Notes: generated by a model not told the origin, from the sequence alone. 64,000 bases of DNA from Hymenopus coronatus (GCA_030762935.1 CM060900.1:108776620-108840619); one strand, 5' to 3'; positions 32,542 to 44,012 are shown, counted from the first letter of the stretch. Numbers and translations: made by a program.

Positions 32542-33214
32542 ATTATATATTCTTATAATTCTTATATATAATTAAATATTCTTTGAGGTTATTGCACACG
32601 TGAGATGTTACTGTAATTTTATGGATATTAGCAGGCAGTGAAAAGCCATTAGTAGGGCAGCGCACAAGTGTGAAAATCTATATCGAAATGAAAATCTGTA
32701 TCGAAATGGTATTTTTTGATACCATTTTTAACAGTAATTGAACACATTTAAGTACATGAGTATAAAATGTTTTTCATGAGTTTATGTACTTCTAGACATA
32801 AAAATACCTGGTAAATATGAAAGTTTTCAGAACACTCCTGCTGCGGAAGAAAATGCATTCTCAATCAATTTAATGGGAATTTCATCTCCATTACTCAATG
32901 GTATTCTTGCCTGAAATTCCTCATTTAGAAGTGATATGCGCTGTTGGTGTTTTCCACCCATCATGGAATGATATTCCGATGGAAAATTCTATCGACAAGT
33001 TATGAAATCCAACATATCCCCTTTAGCAAGTTGGTCCTCAAACTTAATTTAATTTTGAATCCCTTTATATGAAAACTTTAAAGCCAAGTTGGAGCACAGT
33101 AACCTCATTAGGCCATGATGGAAATGATTTTAATAATTTATTAATTTAAAGTTCAACTAATTTAAAACTTCCCGTATTAAATCATTTCAATCAGGCAGAG
33201 GAGCGTAAATAAAT
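32542..33214. other. Unannotated AT-rich spacer
   Basis: Repeated phrases such as 'tatcgaaatg' (about 32682 and 32699) form a short local duplication. No gene signal. Confidence 0.4.
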
Positions 33215-33270
33215 ATCATTGCGGGTCGCAAGTGGCCCGCGGGCCACATGTTGTGTAGGCCTGTTTTAAA
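33215..33270. mobile_element. Possible hAT terminal region
   Basis: 'gcgggtcgcaagtggcccgc' followed by gggccacatgttgtgtaggcctg. Palindromic GGCCCGCGGGCC-type sequence next to 'gtgtaggcctg' is something I associate with hAT element termini in arthropods. No partner end was found. Confidence 0.3.
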
Positions 33271-34160
33271 GTAATCAGATGAGAAATTCTTGCATAAAAA
33301 GGAATATATGTGTGTCACTTATTATTCGTACAAAATTGAAAACTATCCGAAAAGGTTCGGTTAAGTTTTACTAGACGCATAAAAAAATTACTTTTTCGCT
33401 AGCATCGCTCCTGTGCCCATCCGGGAGACCCCACCCTCCCCCTTCTGTACGTTCGAACCTCTCGTACAGGCAATGTGTAAATGCGTAAGAAACAAGAAAA
33501 TATTAAAAATGTTAATTATGTTTTAATTTTTACAAGTTTTACTCTCGATTTTGAAAACATCGGATATATTAGAGAGAAAGGGGGATGGGGAGAATAGAAA
33601 GTGTAAGAAAACAACAGAGCTCTTTGAACTGAGGCTTGTGGTATATTTACAAATAAGTGGGGAGTTTAGAACAGGAACTTGTTTTCACTACTGTGTCAAA
33701 GTCTCCTCATTTATGCTAATTTTAAACCTTTTACTCATATATTTAATTCTTATTGACCAACCAGGAAAAAGCAATTTTATTACTGGTTTTAAAAAACTGT
33801 CGTGGCACATTTGTATGTATGCGCTAAAAGGGTGAAAGACTGGGGAAGTTACAGATTAGTGTGCGAGGGAATGAACAGAAGGAAACAGTCCCCATTATTA
33901 ACATAAATTGATGTAACATAGTGAAACATAAATGCCTACACCTTTATGAAAATGATTCTTTGTTCTGCTAGTTAATTTCGGGGTTAAAATACATTATATG
34001 TAGTATATTTGTAGCGTGTTTGTGGAAGAGCGCGCTATGGTTTTAAATGCTGATATGGTTACAAAAGCAATTTAAAGGTGTGAACGTTATGAACTGTCGA
34101 GGTGTCGATCCAGGAAGCAGACAGATACATTGAGAAACGTGCTTCATTAAATGGCCACTC
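33271..34160. other. Spacer upstream of the CpG-rich block
   Basis: A 94-residue frame at 33551-33835 has no recognised domain. No repeat assigned. Confidence 0.4.
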
Positions 34161-34254
34161 AGACGGTTTTGATTCGTGAACCCGTGTACCACAGTCTCCC
34201 TTGCTTCACCCTCAATGTGCACGAAAGCCTGCTATGGTAGGGTAGGCAAACGGA

Positions 34255-34545
34255 TCAATACTACTATTGGCTCTAATCATTATGCCGGGATCCCACAGCC
34301 AATGGAAGCAGTTCTTGCATCAGCTTGTTGTCTCGGCAAGGGCGCGAGCTTCAAACTGGTTCCGCGGCTGCTCCAACGCCATCAGCCATTGAAGGACGCT
34401 GTCCTAGCCGCGGCCAATAGGAGAGCGCGTTCCGGAGTTGCCTGCCGTCGTGACGAATTTGCTCGTGAGACCCTTCACTGCTGGCAGCAGAGCGTTGCGC
34501 GAAGCAGTGTGTGTGTGAAACGCGGACGGGAGAGACCTGAGTTTT
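34255..34545 (+). promoter_or_regulatory. Candidate CpG-rich promoter with CCAAT boxes
   Basis: The most CpG-dense interval of the window. It contains CCAAT at 34299-34303 and 34414-34418, plus an inverted one (ATTGG) near 34266-34270, spaced in the proximal-promoter range of a possible initiator TTTTCAGTGG at 34542-34551. There is no TATA box at -30. CCAAT boxes are bound by NF-Y, and multiple boxes in a GC-rich, TATA-less context are typical of broadly expressed animal promoters. The initiator and its position are inferred. Confidence 0.45.
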
Positions 34546-34873
34546 CAGTGGTCTTGTGAACAGCAGCTAATGGGTGGTGGTGGCGTGTGAATGCGGTGTC
34601 TTGGCACCGAGTCATGCCATCAGGTTCTTGTACGGTGTACTGGTTGACGCCGCCTCCCTCGTCTTCCGCAGCCAACTCAGCCGCCGCCGGGTCGCCTTCG
34701 TGCACGTCTCCACCGACGTCGACGTCATCCTGTGGTCAGCAGCCGTCTTCTCGTTGGTGGTGGCCGCCACCTTCCTGTTACTATTGTTTCAGTCCGCATG
34801 TCGTTAGCTTCTGGACGCTTTATCCTCCTGCCACACTTCACCTCCAGCTCTTCGCCGCTAACATGGAGACCAG
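34546..34873 (+). CDS. Candidate first exon of a host gene (5'UTR plus short coding start)
   Basis: GC-rich with several upstream ATGs (34570 encodes only MGGGGV then stop; 34592 encodes an 18-codon frame). It ends ATGGAGACCAG followed by the donor GTAAAT at 34874. The ATG at 34863 has a good context (A at -3, G at +4) and would give Met-Glu-Thr with a codon split by the intron. An in-frame upstream ATG at 34614 would add 83 residues of Ser/Pro/Trp-rich sequence with no domain I recognise; low complexity suggests it is untranslated leader. No second exon is recognisable. If real, the gene runs to the right and the rest of the window is intron. Confidence 0.4.
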
Positions 34874-35133
34874 GTAAATATGCCTCTTTGTCTACATTAG
34901 ACGCGACTGCCTAACTCGCTCGTCAACAGGGGAACAGAAGCCATACATCTCCCCCAGCTGGCTCTTCCATTGAAGATGCGTTAAATAAGTGAGATGAAAG
35001 GACGGGATAAAGGAGGGACAGGGCCTTTGTTCGTATCGGTGTTGCCAAATCGAACGGGGCAGTGTTGCCTTGATCTGTGATACAGTGTCCAAAACAGCTG
35101 TGTTATGCCATTAGTTCTGAGTTAATTACTAAC

Positions 35134-35167
35134 ATGCAGGATCCAGTCGTATGCAGGATCCAGTCGT
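35134..35167. repeat. 17-bp x 2 perfect tandem repeat
   Basis: atgcaggatccagtcgt occurs twice in immediate succession. Confidence 0.95.
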
Positions 35168-35381
35168 TTTAAGGAAGCAAACTCTATTTCCTCCCCCCGT
35201 GATTGTGCTCTGATTTCCAACTAACCGCCGACAAATGTTGGGTAGTTTCCGCCGGAAAATAACTTATGCCAAGCACTGCGCGTGCTCAATAGATTCAACA
35301 CATTATTGCATCTTCCATGCCTATAAATCACAACAAAGGCTGCCCACAGATTTCTAGTAAATAAAATGTAGTTATGTTTTT

Positions 35382-35404
35382 TTATTATTATTATTATTAT
35401 TATT
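35382..35404. repeat. (TTA)n microsatellite
   Basis: About seven TTA triplets. Confidence 0.9.
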
Positions 35405-36539
35405 TGCATAACAAACACAGAACTCTTGAGTGTAACACTACTTTAAAGCAAATGAAAACAAAGACAACTAGCTCTTAAATTCTGAACTATTCCATTGGAT
35501 GAAGTGCACCATTTGTAGGCTTGTTATTGTGTGTAATTGGTTAATTTAAAGTAATTAAAATGCACTCTCTATTTCAACTTTATGAGAAAATTTTAGTTTG
35601 TATTATCCTGGGTAAACTCTGCATAAAAAGCATTTTGTACCGTAATAAAACACATGGTTTTTAAACAGTACAGCTGGGTAGCCCTGAGGTTTGGATGTTC
35701 TCTGTTTTACATAAGGGCCCTAACGCTTAACGCAATTGTTCATAATCGTAGATAAATCGTGATAAATGTGCAACATTGGGGAAAACCTTGAAAGCGTTAT
35801 TTCATGAAACGAATTTCACTATACTATGAATCATACACTGTACCTGTATATTCATACTTTGGTTTTACCTGATCATGATTATTGTAGTTCTCCGAACAAG
35901 CTGCCTCATGTGGGGTAGATTCACAAAATGGAGTTTGAGAAACCCATTGTAATCACAGCTCTTGGATAGTGCGTAGACCACATGCGTGAAAGCTGAATAA
36001 TAGAACGGAAATTCCAAATCGAAACTCCAACTGTAACAGCGGACATAGATTAGAACCGGTAAATTGTTTTCAGATGTTTTAAACTTTGTATGGAATTTTT
36101 TATGCTTTTAAGCGATTTTGGGAATCCCTGATGCATTGCACGCGTGCCGTAATCACGTGCCCAATAAAAACACAATTTTACAAGAAACACTTTAGTACTT
36201 CTCTAAATATCAACAGCATTGTCACTGGAGGTGTACAGCATGAACCCATTTTTATTAAAAGCAGAATTAGATTTGAAGTTATTGCAGCAACCAGGAAATA
36301 AGGTGGTCATGTAGTTACTAATACGTTTATTCTAGAGCGGTTTACGGAAGCTTAAATTTATGCACTTGTTCTAAGCGAAATGTTTTAGAAAACATACATC
36401 TATTTGACCTACATACTGACAAACCAAGTTTCAAACATCACAAAATGCTGTGACCGAATTTTAAAGAGAAAGATGTACAGAATTACCTTACTACCAACAG
36501 ATTTCATGCACATTTTTTCAAGTTACAGTATATACAAAA

Positions 36540-37242
36540 ACAAATCTTTGTTACATCCACATGTCTTTCTTTACACACTGTTGTTTATTTTTATATAGCT
36601 TCTACAAAATATTCTTACAAAAGCTTATTTCTCTAACTAGTTCATGTTAATCAGTGTTAACATTTGCAGTATTACTTCATTACAAATTTCGTTGTAGGTG
36701 CAAGAGGGATAGAGAAAACCGAATCTAATCAGCTGTTTAGAAAGAGGCACGATATCTGGACTTGAAATTCCACACTCCTTCCATGACATCGCCAGAAACA
36801 ACTGAATAGCGAGTATTTTCTGAAAAAAATAACAAAATATAGAAAAATTCAAACTATTATTAATGTCTCTGAAATGACTATTGCTAAGGAAAAGATAATT
36901 GAAATAAATTGTGTTTTAAAAAGATATGGATTCTTTGTGTGAGTTTTGCCTATTTCTTAATGTTTACCAGTTATAAAAAATTAAACAAAATGTCAACTTC
37001 ACTGGTTATTCCTAGAAAAATCAAAGGCTGGTAAATGTAAATTTGTTGTAAAGTGTGTTATGATGTTCAAAATGTAAAGGATGGTTTGTGTGGGCGGGAT
37101 TTTCTTGAACGTCTTCGTGTTGTATTTTTGGAAAATCTTGAACGTAATTACCACGTTGGATATCTATCCGACTTTGCGTTTTTAGTTTTGTTGTTCACAC
37201 TCACAAACACATGAGACACACCCACAGGGACCTGTTCCTGCA
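36540..37242 (-). mobile_element. R1 element, diverged subfamily
   Basis: It starts near 'catccacatgtctttcttta' (right terminus) and follows R1 order through 'tgttaatcagtgttaacatt', 'gcctatttcttaatgttta' and 'gattttcttgaacgtcttcg' to 'cacacccacagggacctg'. The middle segment 'ttccatgacatcgccagaaa' replaces the usual R1 block and recurs near 62815 and, less clearly, 44455. It therefore defines a subfamily. The left hairpin is missing. Confidence 0.7.
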
Positions 37243-37635
37243 ACATCACAGCTAGCATGGTTAGAATAAGTAGTTACTCGAACATCAGTTACGGTGTAAG
37301 TTTGCAGGAGTGCTACAAATCTACCCAATGGAGTGCAGCATCATGCTAGTGATATGTGTTTGAACTTCTTTACGATTTCTGTGCTGACATTTACGACACT
37401 GAACAACGCAGTAGTTGGCAACCATGAAAATAATTGCTAGTGTCTTAGAAGTTTACTGTCGTTTACTTTGTTTAATCCTACTTGTGTACCTGTTTAATGC
37501 ATGTTATTCATTAAGACTCCTTTAGGATACACATACATTAATTTCAGCTTAGGTCCGCTGCATGAACAGCAAAATCCCGATTGTGAGGAAACATTCTTGA
37601 AGAATTTATCTATGTTGTTTTGTTAGTTCGCTTTT
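37243..37635. other. Unannotated spacer
   Basis: No feature recognised. Confidence 0.4.
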
Positions 37636-38060
37636 TACTTTCTCCAACGAGTACTGGTAGGTAGAGAATGTCTTGTATTCCACACAAAAATTCGATACCG
37701 AGAGGTCATTGGATACATATGTTTCCTGACCCGTGAATCTCAAAAGGAATTTTTAGAAAAAAGTCCGTAAGTGTGTGTGCAGCATAACTCAAAAACGAAA
37801 AGTCCCTTAAACACCAAACTTGGTATTTAAATTTAGTTGTGTCTGAAGAGCGACACGAAGATTTTCAGGAAAATCCCTCCCAACCAAACTACTCTTTACA
37901 CGAAATTTTGGCTCTGATGAATTTGGTCAAAATAACGTATATTAAACATATTTACATGGAAAAGCATATCTATATATTGAATTTGTTAGGAATAGCCTCT
38001 GAATCCTCATCATTCAGAATGAATTTTGCAAACTACTAAGCCCTAAGAGTTGCTGCAAAA
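37636..38060 (+). mobile_element. R1 element, left part (interrupted copy)
   Basis: Left end 'tttttactttctccaacgag', then 'aggtagagaatgtcttg', 'aacaccaaacttggtattta', 'agattttcaggaaaatcc' and 'ttgttaggaatagcctctg'. The R1 sequence resumes at 38341, so the 280 bp between are an insertion. Confidence 0.85.
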
Positions 38061-38099
38061 TTTACACACGGTTCAAAAAGATATGATGCCTGAATGAAG

Positions 38100-38131
38100 T
38101 TATAATAGGTGTATTATAACACCTATTATAA
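38100..38131. repeat. Perfect 13-bp-arm palindrome
   Basis: Arms ttataataggtgt and acacctattataa with a 6-nt centre. It lies exactly at the left edge of the R2 segment inside the R1 copy and may be the terminus of the inserted DNA. Confidence 0.9.
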
Positions 38132-38133
38132 GT

Positions 38134-38335
38134 GATAAAAGTTGCCATTCTTTCCTGACCATACACATTTATGAGGGTTATACTAACCGCAGATCCCATG
38201 CCTGTGCAACAAAAGTCACGTTCGCATTCATGATGCCTCTAACAAACAAGCGGCATGACGCGGGGTTGGTTGAAAGTTTGCGTTTATGGATTCTTACTAT
38301 GAAGCGGTAATGGTTTGTACCTGTTTTGATTATTG
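38134..38335 (-). repeat. R2 repeat inserted in R1
   Basis: The minus strand carries 'tgtatggtcaggaaagaatg', 'catgggatctgcggttag' and 'cgcgtcatgccgcttgtttg' in R2 order. Flanked on both sides by one R1 copy. Confidence 0.75.
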
Positions 38336-38340
38336 CGAGA

Positions 38341-38757
38341 AGAATAGACAAAAACTTGTTATACGAAACATATAGATCTCGTTAAATCACACAATTAAAT
38401 CGCATAGTTTTAGAGCTAACCATTTCCGAGATATTCCGCGTTGTTGGTTTCAAAATCTTCAATATTGGTATTTTTTCTCAAATTATAAGCTATTATTCAC
38501 TTTTTCATCCTGATCGTGCAATGTGAAGCAAATTATAATTGTATCGCGTAGCAATCGGGTTTTAAACGATCTAACTATTGCTTTAGCCTAGTGTATTCCT
38601 TTATTTCCTTATAACATAGAAGGAAGTAAGTAATACAACCATTTCTGCTAATCTTTATCTCGATTAGCGTGAAGTAGAGAGAAGAATACGCTTTTATAAG
38701 AATACTTTATTGCAGATAGGCAGAGAAAATAATGTGAATGCAACACACAAGATGTTT
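38341..38757 (+). mobile_element. R1 element, right part (interrupted copy)
   Basis: Continues the left part: 'agaatagacaaaaacttgtt', 'gagctaaccatttccgagat', 'ctaactattgctttagcc', 'aggcagagaaaataatgtg' and terminal 'caacacacaagatg', with a T-run. Confidence 0.85.
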
Positions 38758-39627
38758 GTTTTTTCTTGTCCCCAGGAGAGTACCGAGGTAGATTTTAAGC
38801 TGGTCATTCTGGAGACCATATCGGTGATTCGGCCATAATCTGAGTCATTTTGATGTTTTTATAATAGTTCCGATCCTTACTTTTAATTCTTAGGACTAAA
38901 GACTTTGTTTCATTAGCTGACCGTTTTCATTTCTAAGCGTAAGCTATTTTCTATCAGTTTTGCCGAATTTTTTGGTTTGGTATTTGTTAGAATTTGAGTT
39001 CGTCAAGGGTACATAAAGTCAGTTTTAGTCAACTCAAGTTGTTATTCAAGAAATGCTATGATCCTTTAGCTTAAATCAGTTATTATGGCGTTTCTTCTGT
39101 CTCTTAAAGCTTCAACACGTAACTATTTAAATATAATTGCCTGTATTTACTTCTTGTGCCTTATACCCGGCCACAATTTTTATTGCATTTTTACCCTATA
39201 TACGATGCAGTTTTTAAGCAAACTTGTTCAAATTTTTACTGTAAATTCGGAAATAAGAAACTTAAGGAACGGATATACGTTTTTTTTTAATTTTAAAATT
39301 GCTCAAGATACGATATAATTAAAGGATTAAAATTATTTCTGAAACAACTAAAAGAGTGAAAAAATATCTGTATGCCAGTTTTGTGCATTACTATTTATAG
39401 GTAAACGTAGTAATTTTATTTTTTCAAAATTTCGATTTCTGCATCATGTAATTGATTAATTGGCATAAAATTCAATTTTTTGTGAATAAGTATTAAATAC
39501 ATGTGGATGAAGTTCAAAGGAATGTCGAATATAATTGTGATGCATAAGCATGCGACAAAATGTGAAAACATTTAGGAAAAAGCTGCTAGATTTACAAATA
39601 TTATGTAGTTTGTGCCTAAAACAAGTA
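38758..39627. other. Unannotated AT-rich spacer
   Basis: Open frames are low-complexity. No repeat assigned with confidence. Confidence 0.4.
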
Positions 39628-39874
39628 GCCGGTCCCCATGGCCACGCTCGCTAAAGCGTCTCGCTTTGGTGCTTCTTGGGCAGGGAATCGTGGGTACGAG
39701 TCCCGCCTTGGGCATGGATGTTATATGTTTGTGCAATGTGTATATGTTTGTAAAAGAAACAGTAAAACCAGTAAACCAGTAATCAGTAAAACCTACGGGG
39801 GGAAATGTAAATAGGGATACAGTACCGGAGTCCTGATCAGACTCCGTTACTGTTTTAAATAAAAAAAAAAAAAA
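39628..39874 (+). repeat. SINE-C copy, complete with A tail
   Basis: Head 'agccggtccccatggccacg', B box 'gggtacgagtcccgcc', 'gggcatggatgttatatg', then 'cggagtcctgatcagactcc' and a 17-A tail at 39857-39873. The body is nearly identical to 55392-55585. Confidence 0.9.
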
Positions 39875-40859
39875 ACGGTGGGCGTAAACTCCATTTTAAG
39901 CCAATTCGCTCCTCGTAGTTTTCCATAATATAGGCAACATGCTATCTCACAGCGTTTGGAATAAAGACACACTCGATTAGCAATGCGAATCAAAACTTAT
40001 GGACGATTTAATCGTAGAATAAAAACATGACGGTTAGCACACTCATACCTTTTTATAGCTAATGAATAATATTATATAATCCCAAGTATATCATACGTCA
40101 GTAGATAGAAAAACAATTAAGACAGCATTTATGATATTCTAGAACCCGATGCAATTAAAATGAAATTTATTTGAAATATGTAAAGAAGGCAATGGCAGAA
40201 ATTAAATTCAACTACTTTTGCGCCGAAAACATTTCCATACAATCTCAGACTTCACGTTTCAAACCTCACTGTAAAGTCACGCCGAGTGAATATCCCGGTG
40301 TGTAGCTGATAAAAACAGTTCAAATATACACCTTACAATACATGCAATTCACATTTCTTATGTAGAATCTAACCAATCGTAAATAAGTATAAGGTTAAAT
40401 AAACACTGAGAACATTTTCCCGAATGAATAACTTTTTGAAGAAGGAGAACGTACGCAAGCAACTGTGACAAGCACTGTTATATTTCTATACTTTCTATAA
40501 GCTTTAGAATTCTAGTGCTTACTTTTTACTTTGGAAAAGCGTCTTAAAGGAAATACTGCAAGCTCCACACCTACTTTCTGTGACAAGCATTACTTCTCCT
40601 CTGCACCCGCCAAGAATCCTCTCCGTACTCATTTGTTGAAACGCTCGACAAGAAATGGTGGCAATTGAAGACCGTAGAAACATTTGGAATGCAAACATCT
40701 TGATGGAAGTATGATACATTTTTTTAGGTATAAATGCTGCAGGAGAATAATCAATATGTGCTTAATTAACCTACTAAATATAGGTGACAATGCGAAAAAT
40801 AAGGTATGAAATCAACTTCTTAAATTCATTTAATTAATATATTTTTGACTAAAGAAAAG
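39875..40859. other. Unannotated spacer
   Basis: No feature recognised. A 66-residue minus frame at 40519-40719 looks random. Confidence 0.4.
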
Positions 40860-41352
40860 CTTTTAAAATAATGTGTACTTTTTTGTGCAATATATCTTTA
40901 TCTATTTCTTTCTATTTACCAGCTGTCTATGAAAAAAAATCCTTCCAAATAAAGAGTACTTCAAAGCCTATTCTCTAAAATTTTAAGATATGAATTTTAT
41001 TTGACATGTAAATATCTAAAATCTGTGGTATTTTAATCACAATGTGAGTTATTTTTGAGAAAACCGAACATTTCGAAAAGTTTACACCTAAAGAGTTTTT
41101 TACGGTGGGGGATGCTGTTGAAAATATTTCTGTTATATCTTTCGTAGATACTGAACTTGGTGTTTATATAACTTTTGTTTTTGAGTTATGTTGTCTACAG
41201 CCATAAACACATATACGCGCAGGTGGGCAAACTTTTTTCTTTTTTTATTCAGCATATAAGCCATTGCATACGTAAATTTATTTCCTTTCAAATCTCGACA
41301 TCGAATTGTGGATGAAATACAATACTTTCCACTAATGATAGAGAATGTGAAA
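40860..41352 (-). mobile_element. R1 element, left two-thirds, old copy
   Basis: 'tatctatttctttctattta', 'ttttatttgacatgtaaata', 'gagttatttttgagaaaac' and 'gttgaaaatatttctgttat', then 'ttttgagttatgttgtctac' and the left end 'ctaatgatagagaatgtga'. Many substitutions; the microsatellite is reduced to cacatatacgcgc. Confidence 0.7.
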
Positions 41353-42100
41353 CTAAAATGGCTGAAGAAAAATTGTACACGTCGGTTGTTTATATAGGCA
41401 GTTACTCTCATTTTCGTTTTTGTAATTCATTTTCATTTTGGTGGCACAAAGTCTTTTATGTTCGAGTTCGGTTATATTTATAATGCGTTCAATAATAATG
41501 TGAAGATGACGTGAAAATTCGTCCCAGAGCCTGATTCTGTCCAATATTTGAATTCTTAAAACATGTTAGCCCCCTATATAACATAGAGATAGTTAATCTT
41601 TTGAACTGGTCTAGGATTCACATGCGCAAATCATAAGGTAGCATAAAGGATTTCGTACCAGCACGCTTTTTCTTAGCACTTAAAATTACTTTTTCAGGAA
41701 CTGTGGATAAAAACACACTGTGTAGCAAATATTGCGTGTTCTTTCGTTAATCATTTCTGAACTGAAATTTATCACTAAGTTACTGGCAAAACCAAGGTAG
41801 TATACGACTTCTGGATCTTTGTCTCCACCCTCAAAGGACACCAATGGTAGAGCACAGTGAGGGAAGGTCGATTTTAGCACTATCTGGAACATCTAGTTTC
41901 TTTGACAAAGAGCTTCATCAGTGGCTAGTTGTGGGCATAAAATCTTCGTCTTCGTCAACCCGACTGGCCTCTAATACCGAAGTCGCAGGCATTGGAATTT
42001 CCTCGAATCAGCAGTTCTATTGTGGAATACATCCTGAACAGATAAATACATGAAAGCTCAATAAAATGAGTAGAAAAGCTGTATTTTTAATCCACATCTC
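41353..42100. other. Unannotated segment, weak coding-like patch
   Basis: 41686-42050 has open frames on both strands with mixed composition, but no domain is recognised and each has stops before a plausible protein. It could be an old retroposed fragment. Confidence 0.3.
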
Positions 42101-42103
42101 TAT

Positions 42104-43016
42104 TTTTACTCTCTCTCTCTCTCTCCCTCTCCAAGTACTATGTACACACTGTATAGAGGAAGTATTGTATTCTACCCAAAAATTCGATACCGAGATTTCA
42201 CCGAAAGTATGTGTTTTGAGGTCCCCTTTGTCAAAAAAAACATTTTTAGAAAAAGGTCCGTGTGTCTGTGGACAGCATAGCTCAAAACCTGAAACACCAT
42301 TAAATACCAAACTTGACATTTAAGTTTGGTATCTTCCAAGGATGCGAAACGAAGATTTTCAAGAAAATCCCCAACCACAAGCTATCCTGTACATGGAACA
42401 AATTTAAAAAAAAAAAAAAAAAAAAAAGAATTCTCAAAAATGGCTCTACGGATTTTGATTAAAATACGGAATATTAAAACAATTTACAATACAAGTAAAA
42501 TGTATATTTTTCATTTTCTGGGAATAGTTTCTGAAGACCTGTTCATTCTGGATAAATTTCGCTGAATTTTGCATAACCGGTAAACCTTAAGAGATACACA
42601 AATACATACTACACAAGAAATGTAGATCTCGTTAAAACACAATTTATGTCCTATACATTTTTGTTGTTGGACAAACCGTTCCAATGCATTGCTTGTTATT
42701 GGTTTCAATTTTAAATTATGCATCTTCTCAAACGGGGTCACCCTTTTTTTATATCTTCCCATTTTTTCTAGAAATGCAAAGCGAAACAAACTTCAAATGT
42801 TCACATATCGATCGGCTTTTAACAGATTTGACCATCGTTTTATCCTGCTGTATTCCCTTATTTCCTTTCTGCTTATAAGGAACTAAGTGTAAGACCAAAT
42901 GTCTTAATGTTTATTTCATTTAGCATGATGTAAATAGAAGAATAATATTTTGTAAGAATAGTTTGTTTACAGAACAGATAGAGAAAGTCATGTGAATGCA
43001 ACACATCAGATTTTTT
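42104..43016 (+). mobile_element. R1 element, complete
   Basis: Left end with CT expansion (42109-42130), then the hairpin 'tactatgtacacactgtata' with gaggaagt. Contains 'ccgagatttcaccgaaagta', an expanded A-run (about 42408-42427) and 'tgggaatagtttctgaagac'. Right end 'cagatagagaaagtcatgtg', stem-loop and 'cacatcagatttttt'. Both termini are preserved. Confidence 0.9.
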
Positions 43017-43089
43017 ACAATTTAGTGTTAGCATGAACTCGTTAGGCTTCCAAGACCATTAATTTTTGTGGAAATTTTCAACAAGATAT

Positions 43090-43440
43090 TTGCAACAAAT
43101 AAACTGTACTTATAACTTGAACTTCCTGAGAATAGCCTGTGAAGTCCTCTTTATTCTGAAGATATTTTGTATAGCCTTATATAACTGGTAAATGTTAAGC
43201 GTTAGATGAACTCCTACTACACAAAAATGTAGATTTCTTTAAAACATACTATTTATTCCATAAGTCATTTCGGAGATAAATTGTTAATGGTTTGAATTCA
43301 ATTCTTTTAGTCATTTCGATGTTCAGTTCTTCTCGCGATTGTATGGAAACTGTATGGAATTTTAATTCCAGTATATAGCACCCAGTTCTTAAATATTAGT
43401 CTCCATATCCTTTATATCTATAATAAAATGTGTGATTTAG
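43090..43440 (+). mobile_element. R1 fragment, second copy downstream
   Basis: 'aacttcctgagaatagcctg', 'gaagtcctctttattctgaa', 'acaaaaatgtagatttcttt' and 'catttcggagataaattgtt'. It is in the same orientation as the preceding complete copy but older. Confidence 0.65.
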
Positions 43441-43588
43441 ATATATCTGTAAAGGATTGGATTTAGTAGGTGGAAAAATAAATTTCGTTGGAATAGCCAA
43501 CCGGACCGACAGGAATGTGATGTGCATATATAAATATTTAAACCAATTCGATTTAAAAATCAACAGCTCTGATAGATGGTAACCTTAG

Positions 43589-43814
43589 TTATTACCGTGC
43601 TACTCAAAAGGTTAACATTCGGCGTTAAGACGTGTTTTACTCCACGCGTACTCCACGTCATTTTGTCATTTGTGATTTCTATTGTCTGAAGTGAAACGCT
43701 CATTGGTGCACTGCAAAACGTCGGCGATTTCCCAGAATAACCAGTGCTTTATCTCAGAGGTTTGTATGAACAAAGATAAAGCCCAAGTTAACCTTTTGAA
43801 TAGCACGGTAATAA
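43589..43814. mobile_element. 226-bp MITE-like element
   Basis: Terminal inverted repeats of 28 bp with one mismatch: TTATTACCGTGCTA then C/T then TCAAAAGGTTAAC. TAG flanks both sides as a possible 3-bp target duplication. It has no coding capacity. A 3-bp duplication would fit PIF/Harbinger-like elements, but class is uncertain. Confidence 0.75.
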
Positions 43815-43978
43815 TAGTGCATGCAGTATTATTAGGCTTTTTAAACGAGGCGAATGTAATAGCATTAATTTCACATGTGCACTTTATGTTAATCAAAATT
43901 TAAAGGCTTTCTGTTAACTCGAAAGGTTTCCTTTATGCGTTTTACGTTTCTTAGTGCTTTGCTCTTGCACAAACGGAT

Positions 43979-43980
<2 letters not shown>

Positions 43981-44009
<29 letters not shown>
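43981..44009. repeat. Poly(T) run of 29
   Basis: Homopolymer; possibly a retroposon tail on the minus strand. No SINE body is recognised to its left. Confidence 0.9.

Positions 44010-44012
<3 letters not shown>

Larger units (their letters stand above)
34874..36539. other. Putative intron start, otherwise unannotated
   Basis: Begins with the donor GTAAAT. No R1 or SINE copy was recognised for about 1.6 kb, unusually clean for this window. Contains the two small repeats listed separately. Confidence 0.4.

Noticed and set aside
33551..33835. 94-residue frame with a hydrophobic segment
   Set aside because: No signal peptide logic, homology or splice context.
34176..34559. 127-residue frame in the CpG-rich block considered as the gene's coding sequence
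   Set aside because: It overlaps the CCAAT-box promoter interval and lacks domains. Long frames are expected by chance at this GC content.
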